The translations under genes and the position numbers were made by a program. Below the pieces are notes generated by a model. That model was not told where the DNA came from. It searched no databases and saw nothing but the letters and a program-made list of their open reading frames with translations. Shown one piece after another: positions 33,402-37,085 of a stretch of DNA of 37,085 nucleotides (positions are counted from its first letter, which is position 1; the number at the start of each line of letters is the position of its first letter). The stretch lies in NCBI GenBank assembly GCA_964411125.1, contig CAYPJU010000067.1:1-37085 (forward strand), in the 5' to 3' direction. The stretch comes from JBFIHF01 sp964411125 (GTDB lineage: Bacteria > Myxococcota_A > Bradymonadia > Bradymonadales > Bradymonadaceae).

Positions 33402-34124
33402 ATGAACGAACAGCAGGCAAAAAACCTCGCCCGACACCTGATCGTCGCGCTCGACGTCGACACACCACAAGAGGCCGTCTCGCTAGTCGAGACCCTCGCG
33501 CCGACCGTCCAGTACTTCAAGGTCGGGGCGCGGATGTTCACCGCCGCCGGTCCCGACATCCTGACCCGCATCGGGGCCCTCGGTGCGAAGGTGTTTCTCG
33601 ACCTGAAGTTCCACGACATCCCGTCGGTCGTCGGCGACGCCGTTCGCATCGTCGCCGAGCGCCATCCCGCGGTCTTCATGCTGACGGTCCACGCGTCCGG
33701 GGGACCGGCGATGGTCGCGTCGGCCGTCGAGGGTGCCGCACACCGTGACGGACTGCAGGTGATCGCCGTCACGGCCCTCACCAGCCTCTCCCCGTCGGAG
33801 ACACGTCTGCTGGGCATCGACCTCAACCTCGACGAGTGGGCTTTGAAGCTCGGTGAAATGGCGGTCGAGGCGGGGGCTCACGGGCTCGTCTGTTCGGCGA
33901 AGGAGGTCGAGATGATGCGCGAATTCCTCGGCCCCCAACCCACAATCGTCACGCCTGGAATCCGGCCCGACACCGAAGATCGGCGCCCGGGTGACGATCA
34001 AGCTCGCATCACGACCCCCGGCCAGGCGATCGCCTCCGGAAGTACGTTCCTCGTCATGGGGCGCCCCGTCTACGAGGCCCCCGACCCCCTGGCTGCCGTA
34101 CACCAGATCGGAGCGACCCTGTGA
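33402..34124 (+). CDS. pyrF: Orotidine 5'-phosphate decarboxylase
   Basis: The 240-residue enzyme makes UMP from OMP in pyrimidine synthesis. It shows IVALDVD (14-20), the Lys40 strand YFKVG, the catalytic DLKFHDIP (67-74; Asp67, Lys69 and Asp72 form the charge network), TVHASGG, and the phosphate-binding end TPGIRP ... GSTFLVMGRPVYEA. GGAGG at 33392-33396 fixes ATG 33402; the frame is open further left but has no support there. The stop overlaps the rlmB start by 4 bp, so the two are translationally coupled. Confidence 0.97.
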   Translation: MNEQQAKNLARHLIVALDVDTPQEAVSLVETLAPTVQYFKVGARMFTAAGPDILTRIGALGAKVFLDLKFHDIPSVVGDAVRIVAERHPAVFMLTVHASGGPAMVASAVEGAAHRDGLQVIAVTALTSLSPSETRLLGIDLNLDEWALKLGEMAVEAGAHGLVCSAKEVEMMREFLGPQPTIVTPGIRPDTEDRRPGDDQARITTPGQAIASGSTFLVMGRPVYEAPDPLAAVHQIGATL

Positions 34125-34825
34125 GCCTGCTCATCATTTACGGACAGCGCCCGGTCGAAGAGCTCCTCGCCCACGCTCCCGAAAACGTTCGCAAACTCTA
34201 CGTCGCCGAGTCGAGCCGCGACCTTCCGAATACCGACGTGGCGATCGAGCGGGTCGACATCGCTCGCCTCGACCAACTCTGCGAGGGGGGAAACCACCAG
34301 GGGATCGCCGCCGACATCGGCGAGTTCCAGTATTCGTCGGTCGATCAGATTCTCGAGGCGATCGGGGACCGTTCCCGCGCCTGCGTCCTCGTCCTCGACC
34401 AGGTCCAGGACCCACAGAACCTCGGGGCGATACTTCGCAGCGCCGTCGCGCTCGGCGCCGACGGGGTCGTCATCGCGAAAGATCGGTCCGCGCAGATCAC
34501 CCCCGCCGTCATCCGCGCGTCGGCCGGGCTCGCCCTGCGGTGCAAAGTCGCGCGGGTCACCAACATCGCCCGCACGATCTCCAAGCTGAAGGACGACCAT
34601 CGCTTCTGGGCCGTCGGCGCGCTGCTCGATAATGCGCAGTCGCCGTCCGCGGTCGACTTCGACATGCGCACCGCCCTCGTCCTCGGCGCCGAAGGCTCGG
34701 GGATTCGGCGGCTCGTGGAAGAGGCGTGCGACTTTCGCGTCCGCATCCCGATGGCCGACGACGTCGACTCCCTCAACGTCTCGGTGACCGCAGGGATCCT
34801 CCTGTACGAGGCGCTGCACTCGTAA
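34121..34825 (+). CDS. rlmB: 23S rRNA (guanosine-2'-O)-methyltransferase, RlmB/TrmH family
   Basis: The 234-residue SPOUT methyltransferase modifies a ribose 2'-OH of rRNA. The N-terminal substrate-binding domain starts with IYGQRPVEELL (6-16) and ends with NHQGIAA (58-64). The knotted domain shows motif 1 DQVQDPQNLGAILRSA (93-108, Asn100 and Arg106), motif 2 LVLGAEGSGIRRL (187-198) and motif 3 IPMADDVDSLNVSVTAGILLYEA (209-231). All are intact. GTG 34121 overlaps the pyrF stop (GTGA). The RlmB assignment over other TrmH-type enzymes rests on the IYG and HQG signatures. Confidence 0.93.
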   Translation: MSLLIIYGQRPVEELLAHAPENVRKLYVAESSRDLPNTDVAIERVDIARLDQLCEGGNHQGIAADIGEFQYSSVDQILEAIGDRSRACVLVLDQVQDPQNLGAILRSAVALGADGVVIAKDRSAQITPAVIRASAGLALRCKVARVTNIARTISKLKDDHRFWAVGALLDNAQSPSAVDFDMRTALVLGAEGSGIRRLVEEACDFRVRIPMADDVDSLNVSVTAGILLYEALHS

Positions 34826-34926
34826 CTTACGGTCCACGTGGGCCGCACGATTCTTGTGCAACCAATCCGTTCGTTCTGCACACCCGCTCCATATCCCGCT
34901 GGCATCCTCCGTACACACACGACTTC

Positions 34927-34934
34927 AAGGAGGT
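34927..34934 (+). promoter_or_regulatory. Strong ribosome binding site
   Basis: AAGGAGGT lies 3 bases before ATG 34938 and decides the start of the small membrane protein. An in-frame start at 34854 lies before it and was rejected. Confidence 0.85.
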
Positions 34935-34937
34935 GCC

Positions 34938-35330
34938 ATGTTTCCGCGTCCACTCAACTCGCTCGTCGAAGCCGCTCGCAGCCGGGGCTCGCTGCTCAGG
35001 GGAGTCTTCGCCCTCTCCGCCGTGATCGGCGGAATCGTCGTCGCACACCTGACCGGCAGCAGTCCCGAAACGACGCCTGCGCCACCCGCGAAGGTCGCGG
35101 CGAAGATCGCCCCGGCGGTCGACGAGACGGACGCTCGCGTGAAGCCCACGGGAGGAGACCCCCACGAAGTCCGGGAGATCGGGAGCTTGCCACCCGTCCG
35201 TTTCGGGGACATCGATACGACGGACCTGAGCGAGGAGGACCTGCTGCTGGTGAAGCTGTCGGTCGACCTGATGGATGTCGGTGAGCTCCAGCGGATGCAG
35301 GACCTGCGGCAGGCCCGGGCTCTTCGCTGA
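34938..35330 (+). CDS. Small single-pass membrane protein of unknown function
   Basis: The 130-residue protein has a basic N-terminus (MFPRPLNSLVEAARSRGS), one hydrophobic helix at about 19-39 (LLRGVFALSAVIGGIVVAHL) and a Pro/Ala-rich linker. The C-terminal part has an acidic stretch (IDTTDLSEEDLLLVKLSVDLMDVGELQRMQDL) that may form an amphipathic helix. The topology is probably N-in with the acidic domain outside. The perfect ribosome site suggests strong translation. No family was recognised. It is convergent with agpS, nine bases away. Confidence 0.75.
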   Translation: MFPRPLNSLVEAARSRGSLLRGVFALSAVIGGIVVAHLTGSSPETTPAPPAKVAAKIAPAVDETDARVKPTGGDPHEVREIGSLPPVRFGDIDTTDLSEEDLLLVKLSVDLMDVGELQRMQDLRQARALR

Positions 35331-35339
35331 AGAGCGAAG
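35322..35339. terminator. Hairpin shared by two convergent genes
   Basis: CTTCGCT and AGCGAAG form a perfect 7-bp stem with the tetraloop GAAG, covering the stop of the small membrane protein and ending one base before the agpS stop. Its position fits a bidirectional terminator. No T-run is seen on either side. Confidence 0.5.
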
Positions 35340-36929
35340 TCACCGGGAGATCAGGACGCCGGGGTTCAAGATCCCGCGAGGGTCCAACTCCTGCTTCGCG
35401 GCACGAAGGACGCGCTCGAACAGCTCGGGGCGCTGCCGTTCGACCCATGGCCGGTGCGTTCGCCCGACCGCGTGGTGGTGCGTGATCGTCCCCCCGAGGT
35501 CGACCACTGCGTCGCTCACCGCAGCCTTCACCTCGCGCCACTGCTCGAGCTCTCCGCCCCGCCTCGCCGGCGCGATGAACGTGTAGTAGGGCGCGACGCC
35601 GTCGCGGTAGGCGTGCGTGAAACGACAGCTCACGAGCCCGCCACCGCACGTTCGCTCGAGCACGTCGATCGCGCGCTCTTTCACCCCGCGGTGGAAGGCG
35701 TCGAACCGGTCCCACGTGATGGCGGTCTCGAACGTGTCGGCCATGATCCCCAGGGTGACGAGCGCGCTCTGCAGATACGGACCGTCGAAGAAGGCATCGC
35801 GCCATGATCCCGCGTCTTCGCTTTGCTCCGCATCGGTCTCGGGCGTGCGATGACGTACCGGGTTCGGGAGCGTCCCGCCACAACCGCGCGCCAGCTCGAC
35901 CGCGAGCTCCATCTGCGCCTCGACGGGAACGTCGGGCGACTCGAAGCCGACGATCAGCACGTGGCTTCCGTCGAACGCGACCTGGTTGATCATCGCTTCG
36001 GTCTTGTCGAGGAGACGGCAGTTCGCCGGCTGTAGCCCCGACTGGGCGAGCGTCCGCACCGCCGCGACCGCATCGCGAAAGCGCTCGAACCGAAACGACG
36101 CCGAGGACCGGTAGCGAGGGCGGGGTTGCACGCGCATCCACGCCTCGGTGATCACGCCGAGCACCCCCTCCGATCCCATCACCAGGCGATCGGGGGATGG
36201 CCCCGCCCCCGAGCCCGGCAGCCGGCGCGTCTGCATCGTCCCGCTCGGTGTGATCATGCGCGTCGACTCGACGAAGTCGTCGATGTGCGTCGGTCCCGTC
36301 GCGAAGTGCCCCCCGGCGCGCGTCGCGATCCAACCGCCCAACGTCGAAAACTCGAACGACTGCGGGTAGTGCCGCAGCGTGAAACCGTGCTCGGCGAGCG
36401 CGGCCTCGAGCGCCGGACCTGTAGCACCCGCCTGGATGCGCGCTGCCCGCGACACGTCGTCGACCTCGAGCACCTCCCCGAGCCCGGCGAGGTCGAGGGA
36501 GACGACTCCCTCGAAGCCATCGACGTTCGTCGAGACACCGCCCACCACACTCGTACCGCCCCCGAACGGCACTACCGCCACGTCCCGCTCCGACGCCCAC
36601 GCCAGCACGGCCCCGAGCTCCTCTTCGGTCGTCGGCGTCGCCACGAGATCGGGCGGCCCCTCGAACGTTCCGTAGAACCCCCGCACCACGTCGGGGTAGG
36701 CCCGACCGTACGTGTGCCGAACCCGAGCTTCCCTGTCGTCCGTGCAACACGGCAGCTCGGCGTCCAGGCGTGCCGACCCGATCTCCACCGCATCGAGCGG
36801 CACCGCTTCGCGGATTCCGTCGACGTCGAACTCGAGCGTCCCCGTCAGCAGCGACCCGAGGTTTTCCCGTGCCTCACGGGTCGGAAACTTGTCCTCCCAA
36901 CCCCACGCCCAATGACTCCGTCTGCGCAT
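35340..36929 (-). CDS. agpS: Alkyldihydroxyacetonephosphate synthase-like FAD enzyme (ether-lipid synthesis)
   Basis: The 529-residue enzyme belongs to the FAD-linked oxidase (VAO/PCMH) family. It begins with MRRRSHWAWGWEDKFP, a hallmark of AGPS proteins, has the FAD pyrophosphate loop PFGGGTSVVGG (121-131), and carries the His cluster THHHAVG (483-489) that AGPS uses to exchange the fatty acyl group of acyl-DHAP for a fatty alcohol. This is the committed ether-bond step in ether lipids and plasmalogens. GGAGGA before ATG 36929 decides the start; a longer frame to 36971 lacks such a site. No fatty-alcohol or acyl-DHAP enzyme gene is adjacent. A homologue contributes to ether lipids in Myxococcus xanthus, as far as I recall. 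Confidence 0.9.
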   Translation of the reverse strand: MRRRSHWAWGWEDKFPTREARENLGSLLTGTLEFDVDGIREAVPLDAVEIGSARLDAELPCCTDDREARVRHTYGRAYPDVVRGFYGTFEGPPDLVATPTTEEELGAVLAWASERDVAVVPFGGGTSVVGGVSTNVDGFEGVVSLDLAGLGEVLEVDDVSRAARIQAGATGPALEAALAEHGFTLRHYPQSFEFSTLGGWIATRAGGHFATGPTHIDDFVESTRMITPSGTMQTRRLPGSGAGPSPDRLVMGSEGVLGVITEAWMRVQPRPRYRSSASFRFERFRDAVAAVRTLAQSGLQPANCRLLDKTEAMINQVAFDGSHVLIVGFESPDVPVEAQMELAVELARGCGGTLPNPVRHRTPETDAEQSEDAGSWRDAFFDGPYLQSALVTLGIMADTFETAITWDRFDAFHRGVKERAIDVLERTCGGGLVSCRFTHAYRDGVAPYYTFIAPARRGGELEQWREVKAAVSDAVVDLGGTITHHHAVGRTHRPWVERQRPELFERVLRAAKQELDPRGILNPGVLISR

Positions 36930-36979
36930 GCTTCCTCCGATGAGAGCGCAGTATACGGTGCCCCACCCCACCCGACCAT

Positions 36980-37085
36980 CGCGCTCTGCGCGCTGCGCGC
37001 TGCGCTGCGCTCTGCGCGCTGCGCCTTCGGATCGACATTGCCGGCGTGAGCCGGCGTCCGCGCGAAGCGCGGTGTAGCCCGGCGC
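36980..37085 (-). repeat. Hairpin-rich dispersed repeat, copy 2 (cut by the window edge)
   Basis: Read on the minus strand, 37085-37037 matches 12529-12577 at 48 of 49 positions. It is followed by a similar GCGCAGCGCGCAGAGCGC tract down to 36980. The single mismatch falls in the loop of the third hairpin. The first hairpin is split by the end of the window. It lies about 50 bp upstream of agpS and probably belongs to the 3' end of a minus-strand gene beyond the edge. Confidence 0.85.

Noticed and set aside
31175..33826. 883-codon open frame on the minus strand
   Set aside because: It is antisense to the second FAD gene and part of pyrF, whose motifs are unmistakable. Long antisense frames arise from the strong third-position G/C bias.
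34834..34841. Palindrome CCACGTGG after rlmB
   Set aside because: At 8 bp it is too short and too likely by chance in G+C-rich DNA to call a site.
34996..36750. 584-codon open frame on the minus strand, partly overlapping agpS
   Set aside because: It is a shifted frame of agpS with Arg/Gly-rich sequence; the AGPS motifs are in the other frame.

Overview
The window looks like chromosomal DNA from a high-G+C member of the Myxococcota (order not resolved). The clues are two multidomain Ser/Thr kinase-like proteins, many lipoproteins and orphan outer-membrane barrels, an alkyl-dihydroxyacetonephosphate synthase (AgpS) of the ether-lipid pathway, very strong third-position G/C bias, and frequent GTG/TTG starts with 4-bp gene overlaps. 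There is no sign of phage, plasmid, integrase, transposase, tRNA, rRNA or CRISPR. Genes are packed tightly. The largest gaps are about 220-230 bp (12507-12737, 27767-27991, 33179-33401), so no stretch above 300 bases lacks a gene.

Layout, left half. 1-163 (minus) is the 5' end of a lipoprotein with an SNNGA repeat linker. 314-2191 is a zinc-ribbon kinase-like protein whose catalytic Asp is replaced by Ser, followed by a beta-propeller. 2174-6744 (minus) is a TolC-RND efflux pair with no adaptor gene. 6896-9270 holds an acidic orphan, a small lipoprotein and a protein with two zinc ribbons. 9429-12506 is a TonB-N-like membrane protein followed by an exported barrel protein. 12517-12629 is a hairpin-rich repeat element with an inverted second copy at the right edge of the window (36980-37085). 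12738-14889 is an ECF sigma factor and its probable anti-sigma factor, with a candidate autoregulated promoter between them. 14942-17878 is ribF, a barrel protein and a TPMT-like methyltransferase.

Layout, right half. 17981-20880 pairs a POTRA-less Omp85-like barrel with a lipoprotein carrying a kinase-like catalytic core. 20888-21466 (minus) is an exported beta-solenoid. 21600-27766 (minus) is a likely operon: a SmtB-type zinc-sensing ArsR regulator, a transmembrane kinase with an esterase-like external domain, an alpha-helical lipoprotein and a class A penicillin-binding protein. 27992-33178 is a tightly coupled three-gene cluster: two paralogous FAD amine-oxidase-fold enzymes flanking a fusion of a cNMP-binding-like domain with an acetoacetate-decarboxylase-fold enzyme. 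Then come pyrF-rlmB, a small membrane protein and agpS (minus).

The best candidates for undescribed biology are the FAD/CNB-ADC/FAD cluster, the Omp85-like barrel with its exported kinase-like lipoprotein, and the zinc regulator-kinase-PBP operon. All functions are read from sequence motifs by eye; no database search was run.
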